In this document: one piece after another, positions 39,114 through 51,492 of the stretch | Position numbering within the stretch: the stretch's first letter is position 1 | How the letters are laid out: each line of letters opens with the position of its first letter | Source: Petrosia ficiformis | Taxonomy: Eukaryota; Porifera; Demospongiae; Haplosclerida; Petrosiidae | Length of the DNA: 64,000 bases | Direction: 5' to 3' | NCBI GenBank assembly: GCA_947044365.1 | Contig: OX345636.1 | Location: forward strand, 52,989,746-53,053,745 | The notes under the pieces: generated by a model | Told to the model about the DNA's origin: nothing | Seen by the model: only the letters and a program-made list of their open reading frames with translations | Database searches by the model: none | Program-made: the position numbers and the translations under genes

Positions 39114-39659
39114 TTTTTCTCTATATATCTTGTTATATCGGAGTGGGTGGAGTGGTTTCAATTTTAAAGGTTTCAATGGAAGTTAAATGTAAAATTATTA
39201 TATATAAAATTATCTAGCTATGGCTACTATGATTCACAGTTTCATTATCTCATAATCCACTGCAATTGTAATAGTTTATTTAGAGATTAAACTGTTTATA
39301 ATGTCACTTTAAAACTGGGCCCATAAAGGAAACCAAGAGGATATGTTATTGTAGTTAACCAATTATCAATACTTGAAGAATAGTCTATGCATCGCGATAA
39401 TGTTCCAAGGACATACCATTTCATACCACAAGTGTGGTTTGTTACACAAAGGTGGGTGCTTACCCATCTATACAACAACCTTGTGGTGTAAAAAACTGGT
39501 ATTTTGTTTACTCAATATAGAAAACCATGAAGAACTAGCTAATTTCCTCCATTCTGTGGTCTTGTTAGTAAATCAACCAGACGGAAAGGAATAAAAACAG
39601 AATTCCATTTTAGGTGATATTTTCATTTAAAAAATTCTTGATAGCTATTTATTTATTAT

Positions 39660-39900
39660 TAACACTCATAAACAAACAATGAAGCTCATTACATTTTTAA
39701 TACATGTACTGAAGTGCTTGTATGGTTTAACTTGTTATAACTGTCATGGACCTGAACACACTGATTGAACTATTGTTATTGATTATACATATGTCTCTAT
39801 CCTGATGGTCTCTATAGTGTTTTGATTATAATTATAATTACATGTCTTTCATTGTTTCATTGCTTCTGTAGCACTATTTTCTGTTTTGTACCACCTATAA
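39660..39900 (+). pseudogene. 3'-end fragment of the Death–ankyrin gene (right arm)
   Basis: Mirror of 27000–27240. It is in the same orientation as the intact gene at 22531–25068 and matches its final codons and 3' flank, ending near the position where the intact gene's flank meets the palindrome boundary. Confidence 0.7.
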
Positions 39901-40948
39901 ATACCCAATCTAATCATTATTTGAAGAGAGTTTTTTGCTGCTAGTCAGTGTCATTGACTTTATTATACACCTAATTAGTAAATGGGAGCTAGTTTTGTTA
40001 TGTTTTTTAAAAAACAAGATAACATTAACAACAATAAGAAATGTCTGATATGTGCTATATACAATTGGTCTAATGTCTACTTAGTAGATAATACTTCATA
40101 ATTAAGTATAACAGATGCAAAAACAAACCAGTTTGCTCTAAAGCTATAAACTACCTAGATATGTAAAAACACATCAGATAAATTTAGACAGTTAATCTTT
40201 TCCTTCGTTTTTCAGTATGTTCATCAGTTCAAAAATTATTGTTAGCATACTCAGTATATAGTTTCATTGTTGATTTTCTTTTCTATTCCTTCTGACAACG
40301 TTTAAATTCAAGATATTTTGAGTGTTCTATGTGTCAAAAATGGGACTAGATTTATATTCAAATACAAAAATAAAGCCTATGCAGCACACTATAAAATTTA
40401 ATGACAGACTCCTTTGCCAGATTTTGTGTCTCATGATCAAATGACATGCCCACTAGTTGCTCAATGTATAAGTCTAGTTGTTGCTGAATTTATCATATCT
40501 CCTTCGCAAAGGAGATTTAGCTCAAGAATGGCTTGAAAAATTTGACTAATAATTTCCAGTAGAAATTCATAAAGGTTACCATAATACTTCCTTGCATGGT
40601 GAAGTTTTTCTGAAATACACATTTTTAATTGCCAATTCCAAACTGTTGTCAGTGAACATCCAAAATCATCAAAGTTAACAGGCAGTTAATGAATATTAAT
40701 GCGAAACGTCTTAGGACCACATGTATCACAACAATTGGTATGGGAATATGCCGTACAAGGCGTGTTCCCATACCAATCTAAAAAGCGCAGGTTTTTGTTT
40801 GCGGGGAAGCTAATCCCATGCGCTAAATTTTTGGGGTTGGCTAAACCTGCTAGTACTATAATCTCGTATAATCTCCTGACGTTTTAGGGGGATGCTTCCA
40901 ACCCTGAAGCTGTGTGGACTAGTTAAACAATATTGACCACTAAAAAAA

Positions 40949-41013
40949 GTTGTTACAGGTCCTGCTTATCACCTTTCTTGAATACAGGAGTGACATTAGC
41001 TGCCTTCCAGCTA
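40949..41013 (-). pseudogene. Tiny non-LTR reverse-transcriptase fragment (right arm)
   Basis: Mirror of 25916–25980, with the same WKAANVTPVFKKGDKQD block on the minus strand. Confidence 0.6.
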
Positions 41014-41420
41014 GTTCGCTGGAGTAGGAACGGTCTGGGGAAACTGTGTAGAAAAAGTTTGGCTTTGCCGGAATGTAGGAAGCCCCAATCAGAATCTTTT
41101 GATCATGTGATCTGTACCGCAGAAATGTTAATTAATTATTCATTGTCATGGACGCATAGAGAAGGAAGGTGGATGTAGTTGCTGTTCTGCAGGATGTAGT
41201 CATCAGACTGGGATACCAACAGGTAAAAAAAGGATCAAGAACACCTGCCATTCTCGATTTCTTTCTCACTAATTATTGTTAAGCTTATTAGGCTTAGCTT
41301 ATATCTCGCCGCGGTCACATGACAGTCATTGAAATATATTCATTTCCGCATTCCTAAGTGCAAACTTTTTCTACACAGTTTCCTCCTTCTCCAGCGAACG
41401 GGCGTGGCCTCGAGACTACC
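41011..41420. mobile_element. MITE with GTTCGCTGGAG ends (right arm)
   Basis: Mirror of 25509–25918. The inverted ends share gaaactgtgtagaaaaagttt. Confidence 0.6.
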
Positions 41421-41684
41421 TTCTAGCAGGAAGGTACAGAGCCAGACTGTAGACTGAGGTTTAAGATGCACGTGAGAGATGGGGAAATAGAAGAAATAGC
41501 AAGCTGAAGAGACTTGGTTGTAATATCACTCGGGCTGGATGATTTATTGAGATCTAACAATGAAATTATCAAAAACATCTTCTTATGAAACTGGAGAGAA
41601 ATAAGAGAGAGGTGCTATTGAGATCCAATTTCTGAGAAGTATGGGAAGAAATAGCCGCAGAGATAAGTTAAGAGTTCATAGCTT

Positions 41685-42690
41685 CAGCTATCTTCGTCTT
41701 ACCATTAGTTCAATACCATCAACTATCAGAGATTTAACTGAGGATATCTGCTTTTTAGAGAAAACATTATTAAGATGTTTTCATAATTGTGAGGGATGAA
41801 TTTTGGATGAACATATATAATGGAAATACATGGCTTTAGAACGCTTCAAATCACTGTTGACTGTATTTTTGCCATCTTATACATTTTCCAATTAGTCTGG
41901 GAACCGGCTTTCTGCACAGTCAATTTCTATACTTTATAAGATCTCGAAGATCATCATCAATCCAAGGCAAAGACTTCGCTCAAACACGTTGCCTTCTTTT
42001 AGGGACATGGCTATCAAGACAACTGAAATAGACATCCTCCCAGAAACCCACTTCATCAAAAATCTCTGCTGTATGCCAAGGAGAGGACTGCAGATCACTG
42101 GACAAAGCATCAATATCACATTTGTGAAATGGTCTTGTGTGTATGAAGGTTGGCAATGGATGTTTCAAATTGATATTCATGTTACAAGATATAACGTGAT
42201 GGTCACTGAGGCTACAAGGTGTAGCTGTGGTATTAGTGGTAAGGTAGGGATCAGAGCTAAAGATAAGATCAGTAGTAGTCATGGTAACCCTAGTTGGGGT
42301 TGCCACTAATTGTGATAGTTGAAGATCACTTGTGATTGAAAGTAATTGTTTTGTTACTTATGAGAGTTAGGAGCAAGTATGTTGCAATTAAAGTCACCTA
42401 AAAAGAGTGACTTCATTCATTTCAGTACAAAGCATCTGTTGTCTTCCTATTCAACCATGTTTCCCTAAAGGTGAAAATGGTGAAAGCCTTAAATGCGAGG
42501 TAAATGAGTCTCTGAGGATATTCATCTTTGGTAGCAGACTTCTTATGTTAAGATGAGCAACTGCAATGAGAGATGCATCCAAGTTGAGATTAAGAATATT
42601 GCTATTCACTGAAGAGAAAAAACTATCATCAGGAATGGGATAAGATACCTCAACAGGTCGCCACAAATCGAACATGGGTATCTATAGATA
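41685..42690 (-). mobile_element. Truncated non-LTR retrotransposon, endonuclease region
   Basis: Broken minus-strand frames carry AHLNIRSLLPK (start of an apurinic-type endonuclease), then SDHHVISCNM (the terminal SDH motif of that domain), then a DSHVPKRR block and LPWIDDDLRDLI as in the endonuclease–RT linker. Several frameshifts and stops interrupt it. One end abuts the outer palindrome boundary (41684); the other abuts a beta-propeller pseudogene. It belongs to the CR1/L2/Jockey-like group; the clade is not decided. Confidence 0.75.
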
Positions 42691-42704
42691 GTAGTAGGGA
42701 TTTT

Positions 42705-43445
42705 GTCATCTTCAAGAATACTGGAGTTTCAGAAATTAGATCTCTGATTCACAACTACCACATTCATTTGAGGAGCAGCATTATTGTTGATGCTAACACA
42801 TTCAATACCTGAGTCATCAACTGTGAGAGTTGGTATAGTACCAGACCCGATATTAGTCTTCAGATAACCACAGCTTTTGTATTGGTAAGACCATTTTTGA
42901 GAAATTGTTTTGCTTGTGGATTCATAGGTACAACATATGAGACTTCCATAACTGGCTGGCTGAATAGACGATGTCATGATCAATGCGAAATATACTCCAT
43001 CTTCATCAACTGCAATTGCAAATTAGTTGTTATTCCATTGATAATTCAATGCATGGAGTGGTAAGTGGAACAATTTCCGCAACAGCCGAAAAGGCAGGAC
43101 TAGAGAAAGTGCCTGTTTTAAGTTGTATAGTCACCTGCAAATAGAAACCAGTATAGAGGTTAGTTTGTCCCCTGCTACAGTGGTGTACAGAGTGTTATAC
43201 ATTCAGATGACCCAGTTACAAGTTTTACAATGTCATCACCTGCCAATCTTTCTTGCAGCATCTACCCTTGTGGAACAATGTCATAGGTAAGATAGCACAT
43301 GCGTTTAGAGCTGGTAGCAACAATAGTGCATGTCCTCATTAGCATTGAGATAAAAGTATCTACCGACCAAATTGACATGTGACAATCCGAGTCATAGACA
43401 TTTGTTATCTGTGGAAACTGCATGCTTCACACGGAACATCTTCTC
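42705..43445 (-). pseudogene. Decayed copy of the PQQ-like beta-propeller gene
   Basis: The minus strand matches the intact gene at 59297–60841 in order: a KHAVSTDNK start region, a jump to YDSDCH-type sequence (internal deletion), then SYGSLICCTY, KWSYQYKSCGYLKT, a GSGTIPTLTVDDSG block and MNVVVVN. Stops and frameshifts are scattered through it. Its 5' flank keeps a TATA-like ttatatac near 43557 and matches the intact gene's upstream sequence. The 3' part is lost at the junction with the non-LTR fragment. Confidence 0.8.
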
Positions 43446-44620
43446 TGCAATAATGCAAAGAGCTTTGAAAGTGAAACATGTATGTTGCAAATAGAGTAAC
43501 GCAAATGAAAGTTTTGAAGATTGTCCTTGTGCTGCATGGTGATGTTTTTCTTTATATACCCACTCTCTGAGCCTGATCAATGCCAACATCATATCCTTCC
43601 TTTTTTATCCTTCTGCTGAAATTATTATCATACTGAACAAGCCTCATGCATAATCATGCCTGTATATGCTGTAATGTGAACATCCTTCCTTTAATGTCTT
43701 TTGCTAAAATTGTTATTATACTGAACAAACCTATAATCATACCTATTATGCTGTAATTTAAATGTTTTGCTACAACCGATGATTGTATGCTTTCATATGG
43801 ACATTGCAAAGTACTGTTTTAAAACGAAATTAACAATTATTACCCATTAGTTGTAATTTTTATTTCACAATCATGAACTAGACTAGTCATTCAAAAAGAG
43901 AATAAATTATAATAATTGCATGAATGAACATTGTTATGTGGAACTGGTGTTTAATTTTGTTGTTAAGGTATCATTCCAATCTTGTTCCTGTGTGTTGTTT
44001 CGATTTTGATATTCCTACATACTCTTTTTTATGTATTTTTTTTAAAATTCTTGTAGATTCTAAAGTGTTGTATAGTTTTATTTTGTGTTTTTTTTCTAAT
44101 ATCCATACACGCTACATAAGTATTACTTCTTTGTGTTTGCTATATAATTATATATACTTTGTCAAGGATTGGTTCATTGGATAAGGATGTATAATATATA
44201 TTAGTTTATGTTGAATATATATGTTTTAAAAATCATTTATTCATTACAGTGGTGATATCATACTCTGTCACCTTTTTGATTAGTTTCTGGAAGGTTCTTG
44301 TTTTTTCTTTAATTTAGATAGGTCATGTCTAGAATGTTCAAGAAGATTTTTTTTGTTCTGTATAAATAAGGGCATTTTTTGCTTTTGAAGAGAGAGTTGA
44401 TATCAGTAAAAGTAAAAGTATAGATATTGTTCTGTTACAACTTATGTAGGTTTGTGTGGTGTTTAATTTTGTTGCTACACAGCAAAAACAAATGTGTGTG
44501 TAATATATTATCATGCATGAAACAGCATGTTACACTGTAATTCATATGTGGTATTGTAGAAAAGGTGTTCTATTTCAAAAGATCTTTTACAATGATTGCC
44601 TGATGTTTCTACTTTAACTA
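43446..44620. repeat. Segmental duplication shared with 61780–62620
   Basis: Blocks such as tgtatatgctgtaatgtgaac, catccttcctttaatgtctt and ccattccaatcttgtt occur in the same order near 61875–61920 and 62550. The duplication therefore covers the upstream flank of the beta-propeller gene as well as the gene. It is non-coding here. Confidence 0.65.
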
Positions 44621-45400
44621 TTCCTTTCCTTACAACTGTACAACATATAATTGCAATAAAATGACCATTGAGAAGTTTCATGCTCCGTATTACCGACTTT
44701 CTACACCTGTAGATACTGAATGGATGTTTAAAAAACTTTGGCTACTGTTATAAACATATAATTATAGTAATTACGATTTATTATGAAAGCATTTCTCTGA
44801 AAACATGTGAATATCGAAATATTTGCCTGTTAAACTAAATAAATATTATACTTTCTGGTAGTGTTGTGTCATGTTAAAATCACTCACAGGATCTTTTCAA
44901 AGAGTGGACACTGATAGAGATGGAATGATATCAATTGATGTATCATATGAACAAGTAACATAGACTGTGGATGAAGAAATCAGCACATACATGTACATAC
45001 TGTACTTCCATATGGAACGCCAAATACGACAAAATTGATTCACAATTGTTGTTTGTAAATAATCGATTGTCGTTTGTAAATAATCGATTGTCGATCATAT
45101 TAAAGATCGACGATCGATTATTTATAAATACTATTTGCTATAATAATTAAAATTATTTATTATATCTCAGATAACTTTAATTAAGCAATAAAGTGCTGTG
45201 ATTCTCGGTTCTTTTAGGGGCATGTACATCTAAAAACAATTATATACTCTGAAAAAGGAATATGTAGAAGTTTGTACAGTCAGAAGTACATTACATGTTA
45301 AAAGCATGAAATACTGATAAAAGAACATGAGGTGCCTTTTTGAATGGTAACATGCATAAAAGTTGCCCTTTAGTTGCAAGATAAGCATCTTTAGGATCAT
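44621..45400. other. Intergenic; short ATCGATT repeat cluster
   Basis: No gene is recognised. Between about 45050 and 45125 a 20-bp unit, gtttgtaaataatcgattgtc, is repeated and followed by an inverted gatcgacgatcgattattta. A looser ATCGATT cluster lies at 51860–52090. Confidence 0.6.
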
Positions 45401-45639
45401 TTACCTTTCCTCAAACTATTATTATTGGTTGGGGAATTAACTGCGCTTTTGCTTCAGCACTGGCATCAGCATCCACCTACATAAGAGAAAAAAGTTAATA
45501 GCAACAGAGTGATTAGTGATGCAACAATAATCAAATTGGTAATCAGTTTGTATTGATGTAACTGATAGTGTATTTAGTGTACCAATATGAAAGTTCTTAT
45601 ATTATGAAAGTTAGCTAATGATCTTCTTTCTTCAGTACC

Positions 45640-47787
45640 TTGGGAAAGCACTCTTCCCTTTTCTGATACTGAGTCTGCTTGGTTAATTTTTAAACACATA
45701 ATATTTCTCTCTTATGCACTCTACCATACCAAGCAAGCTTGTCTATCCTTCTCCGTGTTTCTCTGTTCCCTGGTTCTCTCTTATCCCACATTAAATTTAG
45801 AAATTCTCTATATCGTTCTGCTAAACGTACTGGATCACTATCTGTTTGGTCTTACTATATATCGCTATTTTCGCAATAAAACTTTATCTTTTCTTAGGTC
45901 TCTCAAATGTAGATTCTTGCAGTCTCTCTCTGTTTCTCCTAACTCCCGTTCTTTCTGATCTACTATAAATAAAATTCGTAAGAAGCCTGTCTCAGTTCCA
46001 ACTCTCTTATTCAATAGTATATCTGCCTCAACACCTCAAGCTAAAGCTGACTTCTTGAATGAGTATTTCTTTTTTTGCTTTAACAAATCTTGTACTCCTC
46101 GTATCAGCAGTTGCTACCCCTTCTCTCTCACCTGTCGTTCCTGCTAATTTGCTTTGCTCTACTGATGAAGTTCTTCATCTTATTCATAATATTCCTTTAG
46201 ACACTGCCCCTGGCTCTGATGGAATATCTTCTCCCATGATTCATCATACAGCTCACTCCATTTCTCTTCCACTATCACTCATCTTTAACTCTTCTTTATC
46301 CTCTGGAATTTTCCCCTCTGATTGGAAGAATTCTTTTGTAACTCCTATACCCAAATCTAAATCATCTTCTTCTTCTCCTTCTAACTTCCATTCCATTTCA
46401 TTACTTCCTCTGGAAAGGGGCATGTATTCAATTATATGTATGATTTCTGTTTATCTTATAAACTTCTTTCTGACTTTCAATTTGGTTTTCGTCCTGGTTT
46501 CTCCACTGAAACTGCTTTATTGTTCACTCCCGGCTTACCTCTCTTGATTCCAACGATTCTGTTTGTTCAGTTTTCTTTGATCTTACTAAAGCATTTGATT
46601 CTGTTCCACATAAACCTCTCCTCGATTGTCTATCTGCTATTGATCTTCCCTCTCTTCTCTTAGTCTGGCTTAATAACTATTTATTTGATCGTTCTCACCA
46701 AGTTGTTGTTAATGGTTCTACCTCTAGTAAATCTCATGTTTCTTCTGGTGTCCCCCAAGGTTCAATTCTTGGCCCCCTCCTGTTTATTATTTACATAAAC
46801 GATTTTACTATTCTCCCCCTTTCTATATAACTTATCTAAACTGATTCTCTATGCTGACAATATCCTTTTATTCTCTGTTATTTCCTCTTCATCATCAATG
46901 TCTGATGTACAGTCTAATATTGATCTGGCTTAGCTCCCGCTTTCTATAGATTAACTTAAATAAAACTAAGTATATGATTGTTACTTGTAAATCTGCTTCT
47001 TTCTCTCAATCCCTTACTCTTCTCTATGTTAACCATTCTCGTCTTGAGTTAGTTTATAGTTTTAAATACCTAGGAGTAATTATTTCATCCAATCTCTCTT
47101 GGTCGGTTCATATCTGCTCTGTCTGTTCTAAATCAAGGCAGTTAATAGGAGTCATTTTCAGATTTTTCGTCACTTCTATCGTAATTCTTCTCCCCGATCT
47201 TTACTAAAAATGTACATTGCTCTGGTCCTCTCTCATCTTTCATACTGCTCTTCTGTCTGGGACCCTCCATCTGGTTCTTCTCTCGCCTCTGTGCTTGAAA
47301 ACGTTCAGAAGTATGCTCTATGTATGTGTACATATAACTGGTCTGCTAACTGGATCTTCTCTCCAATCTTCAACTTACTTCCCTCTCCACCCATCGTTCT
47401 CAATCTGAATTATTTATAGTCTATAAAATTCTGAACAACCTAATTTATTTCTCTTCTAAAATTTTTATATGCATTCCCCTTCGATCAGATCCTCCTGCTC
47501 GTATTATCCCTTAAATGTTGTTACTCCTTATTGTAAGACTTCTTCTACTTTAAATTCTTTTGTTCCTTCTGCTTCATCTCTTTGGAACTCTCTTCCACAT
47601 CATGTCAAATCTTCTCAATCCTTTCCTCAATTCAAGTCTTCTTTAAAACTGTCAAAACTTAATTTATATAGTCATTTAATATTTAAATTTTTTCTGTTAT
47701 TAATTTCCACTTATCATGTATGTTATGGTACTCCTCATATTAGTTAATAGCTATTGAGTATCTTTGCAAACCAAAAAAAAAAAAAGC
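45640..47787 (+). mobile_element. Truncated non-LTR retrotransposon with reverse transcriptase and poly(A)
   Basis: Plus-strand frames, broken by stops and frameshifts, carry the RT blocks in order: TAPGSDGIS and DWKNSFVTPIPK (46200–46350), FFDLTKAFDSVPHKPLL (about 46575), SSGVPQGSILGPLLFI (about 46745), and LYADNILLFS (about 46850). In the last, the catalytic YADD has become YADN. Later come LSYCSSVWDP (about 47240) and a SLWNSLPHHV C-terminal block (about 47580). It ends in a 13-A tract at about 47775. The endonuclease half is missing, as in a 5'-truncated insertion. It is inactive. Confidence 0.88.
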
Positions 47788-49430
47788 TATTATGAATATT
47801 GCAAAGTGTTTACTTTAACCACATATATAGGCTATAACATATATCAGTCACATGTACAATTGTGAACAACCACCTTACTGTGATCAAACTTTGCTCTGGT
47901 GTGCACAAAAACAATAGACTTAGGCCCTGCAAGAAAATACATAATGCATTATTAAAGTTTATCTGACTAGGCAAAGCAAGTTTAACATGCACTCAATAAC
48001 TTTATAAGACACAGCTATACAAATTGACAATTGTATAATTGCTTTGTTTGGTCATCCAGAATTGGAATTTTGCAAGAGGGTGACCTTAGCCAGACCCAAC
48101 CTACTACGAAGTATATTCATAACCATACTGACTATAGTTTAGTGGGTTGGGTAAATGTGATCTCGCCTGCGTAGGCGGAGCGGAGGGTTACTGAAATAAA
48201 AATGTATGTCTGTTGGCAAAATTCCAGCTCACCTATATGAACATTAGCACAAGTAACAACAGGCTTTGGCTAAAACCTTTCTGTTTTAAAGTTATGACAA
48301 TTTTTGTAACTCACAGTCATAATTTGTATATGTGATGACCTTCTATTTTGCATCAAGATCCAGATGCAATGGAGTCAGCCATTGCCAGCATGGCATCAGT
48401 GCATTTTTGCACAGATGCATGTATGTGTACACTAGTGCATTTTATAATAACTGAGGAAGTAGACAGTAGACCCCATCTAGTCAATACTCCATGTATAGGT
48501 ACAGCAAATATTCATGTATTATACTTATATAGGCCTATACATTGATGCAGTGAATCCAATGCAAATATTTAGACTTTTGATTGGATGCAATCTCTTCACT
48601 ATAGCAGCAGAAGAAGTACCTGAGCACTGTGGTGTGTGTTGACAGCACATATATAATGTTGAACACTTATAGGTTATCTTACCATGCATTGTTTCAATTA
48701 TTTTTTATTATTTGACAACTTCCAGATCAGTATGCGATTTAGTCACTGTCAGTTTCATCACAACATTGTCATGTACTGTATAAAGATTACTATATAGTAA
48801 GATAGATCAAACTATAAATTAGGTTAATCAATTTCAAACCATACCAGCATTAATGATTATACAAAAATTGTTACAATTTTGAACTGTCTTACAATGAACA
48901 AGGAGGATAAAATAAGTTACAAAACAACTGACTCAAATAGTGAAGGACAAATCTAGAATATTCTATGGTAGCACATGGCATGGTCTAAAGCATGATTAAG
49001 AATCCAGACAGTTCTAGAATCTTCATAATTATATACATGTGTATAAGAACTAATAGTTATGATAAGACAATGTACACAAAAGAATTAATTAACACATGTG
49101 GTTCAATCTGCTCAACAAAAAAAGTTCTTCTAGTATTAGCCTAGCCTCTGCATTAGTACCTTATATACTTGTGCATACATTTCTGGTCAATGCATGTGTT
49201 GTATATAGAGATTGTCCTTCCTTTCAATATAATGATTAACACATTATCACTATCATCAAGAAATTATTATAATGATTATACTGTATTCTATATTGTAAAG
49301 GAGCAAAGTACAATTTTACTAGTTTTCACTAGACCTTTTAGAAGGTAGTAATGGCTTCTAGATGACAAACATCCATGTAGGCACTCCTTCGTACTATAAA
49401 TCTATGTGGTTCATGGCACATATATAATAT
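47788..49430. other. Intergenic; one possible minus-strand exon, otherwise nothing recognised
   Basis: At about 47888–47930 the minus strand has an acceptor-like ttttcttgcag followed by GPKSIVFVHTRAKFDH and a GTAAGG-type donor. About 2.4 kb downstream (45413–45478) another acceptor is followed by VDADASAEAKAQLIPQPIII and a stop. These could be two exons of one small gene with the retrotransposon in its intron, but neither is recognised and no start exon is found. The rest is AT-rich without signal. Confidence 0.25.
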
Positions 49431-49489
49431 TCTTTTGTAGCGGAAAAGCCCTGCTGACAAACGTTTGTTGTGCACACACGAAGTTAATG

Positions 49490-50560
49490 TTTTTTTTCTT
49501 TTTTCATGAACCTTTCTAGGATGATACTTTACTTGACATCTATTGTCTTTATGATTTTTGATATGGAGGTCATCAATCGCCTATAGAAGGATAGAATATT
49601 TAACCATATACTTCATTGCTTATAATATGCAATCTATACCTTGGTTATATATCTTTAGCCACTTTTTGCTGAAGGTGGGAGAGGTTTTTTGCAGCTTTTA
49701 AATCATCTAGGTGGCTCATGTTGTCATATGCCAACATAATATTCTCCCATTGGTCCTCAGGTAGACCCTGAAGAATATTCATGAGCCATGTTAACACAAT
49801 AATAAAAACTTGAGATGGCGTTTCAGAACTAATTGTGGTAGGAATCAGTTAAATAATCATGAAGTGTAATGTCGTACTTGTATATTGGTCTCCAAAAATC
49901 TATATTACCACATGGTCTAACTATATAAAGACATGGGCCCTACACCAATGACGGATTGTACTTATTGTATTGTCATCCATATCTCCTATAATTGTTCCCA
50001 ACTTAGAAAACTTTTCAACTAAACAATTTGTTCTTGCTACAAGAATTACATAATAGAGATTGGAAACCTCATCAAACATGATCGATTGTATATATACCTA
50101 AAGAAGTAACTGACACTGATTTTCTCGAAGTATCTTTAGCAAGTGCAAGCAAACCTTTTTCAAAGTTTTTACTCATCACTTTGCTACAGCTTCTTATTTT
50201 CATTATCACAGTTATCTTCCTCTGCATTTTATAATAATAAAATTTTATTATTGATGCTATGTTTTTATCTTATCTTATATATGAACTATTCTATTTTATG
50301 TATAAGAATATTAATTATAATTATAGTTATATTATTATTTTTTTAGCAATATTATATACTAATCAAATAACTGTACTGCATTTATCGAAGTACTCTTGCT
50401 CAGAAATGATGCAGACCCTCTGGTTGTGGGGTAGTTTAACTCCTCAGCAAGCTCATACAGTGCTCTTTGCAAAATGTTAGTTGTAGAGGACAAGTCACAA
50501 ATGTTTGGATATGTGAGCTCAGAAAAACCTTCCACAGAATTAGTAATTGGGAACATACAG
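49490..50560 (-). pseudogene. Degenerate KDZ-like (CxC-type) transposase remains
   Basis: The minus strand at about 49650–49775 reads PEDQWENIMLAYDNMSHLDDLKAA. About 49500–49582 reads AIDDLHIKNHKDNRC. These blocks (Y-D-N-M-x-H-L-D, and I-D-x-L-H-I-x-N-H-K-D-x-x-C) resemble the C-terminal half of KDZ-type transposases as I recall them. Stops and a shift separate them, with an intron-like GTATAG…CTATAG between. Further upstream fragments to 50560 are not alignable by eye. Confidence 0.42.
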
Positions 50561-50784
50561 TGTGGAAATCAAATTTTCCAATTCCCATCAATAGACCAAC
50601 AACATACACCACATCCTGCATATGAGTAAACAAAAGGAATATGCAACCTCTTTTCCAACAGTCAGCACCTTGACTTCAAAGTCAACAATATTTATGATTA
50701 GGTCATCAACAGCTGATCAGGATACAGCATGCTCTTAGCTCACCTCGAAAAAACTTGGAAGCCACATCTTTTCAAGTAAGGTCT

Positions 50785-50787
<3 letters not shown>

Positions 50788-50841
<54 letters not shown>
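50788..50841. repeat. (TA)n microsatellite
   Basis: An unbroken TA run directly abutting the left end of the element at 50842. Confidence 0.95.
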
Positions 50842-50843
<2 letters not shown>

Positions 50844-51435
50844 GTGTTGTTCTAGTTCTTGGGTACTAGAACTAATATAATTTTAGTTCTGGCCTTTTTA
50901 TTTTAGTTCTAGTACCAAGAACTAGAATTGGTACTAGAACTAAAAAAATATTTTGTTAAGAACTGGAATTGGTACTAGAACTAAAAATATATTTTGTTAA
51001 GAACTAGAATTGGTACTAGAACTAAAAATATATTTTGTTAAGAACTAGAATTGGTACTAGAACTAAATTTTTCCATAGAACTTTAATTAATACAGTATCA
51101 GAAATGCCAATAATGTAACATTTTCTTTGAAGTTGGAAGGGTACTTGTTTTGATAATGATATTGTGCACAGCTGATGAGTACCAGCAACTGGCACCATGG
51201 AACTAGTATTAAGACAATAAGACAGAACTGTAACTAGAACTAAAATTATGAAAATAAAGGTTCTGGAACTATAACTAGAACTAAAATAATCAAAATAAAG
51301 GTTCTGGAACTATAACTAGAACTAAAATTATGAAAATAAAGGTTCTGGAACTATAACTAGAACTATAAACAACAACAAAAAAGTTCCAGAACTAGAACTG
51401 GAACTTTTAAAATAAATAGAACTAGAACAACACTA
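50842..51435. mobile_element. MITE with TAGTGTTGTTCTAGTTC ends and internal short repeats
   Basis: The outer ends tagtgttgttctagttc and gaactagaacaacacta are perfect inverses. Inside the left end, aactagaattggtactagaac recurs about every 45 bp. Inside the right end, ggttctggaactataactag recurs similarly. These subterminal arrays resemble transposase-binding site clusters. The core carries the same gaagttggaagggtac sequence as the longer relative at 56926–58270. No transposase is encoded. Confidence 0.85.
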
Positions 51436-51492
51436 ATATATAATTATGTAATATATTATATATCTATACACATATTATATACATATGTAATC

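Larger units (their letters stand above)
34280..41684. repeat. Right arm of large inverted repeat
   Basis: Reverse complement of 25245–33426 without the redundant overlap. It contains 29 bp (40728–40756) absent from the left arm. Outer pairing stops between 41684 and 41685, exactly where a minus-strand non-LTR fragment begins. Contents mirror the left arm. Confidence 0.93.

Noticed and set aside
50842..51435. CRISPR-like array because of regularly spaced repeats
   Set aside because: The repeats are subterminal, occur in opposite orientation at the two ends, lack unique spacers and are bounded by terminal inverted repeats; a transposon, in a eukaryotic context.
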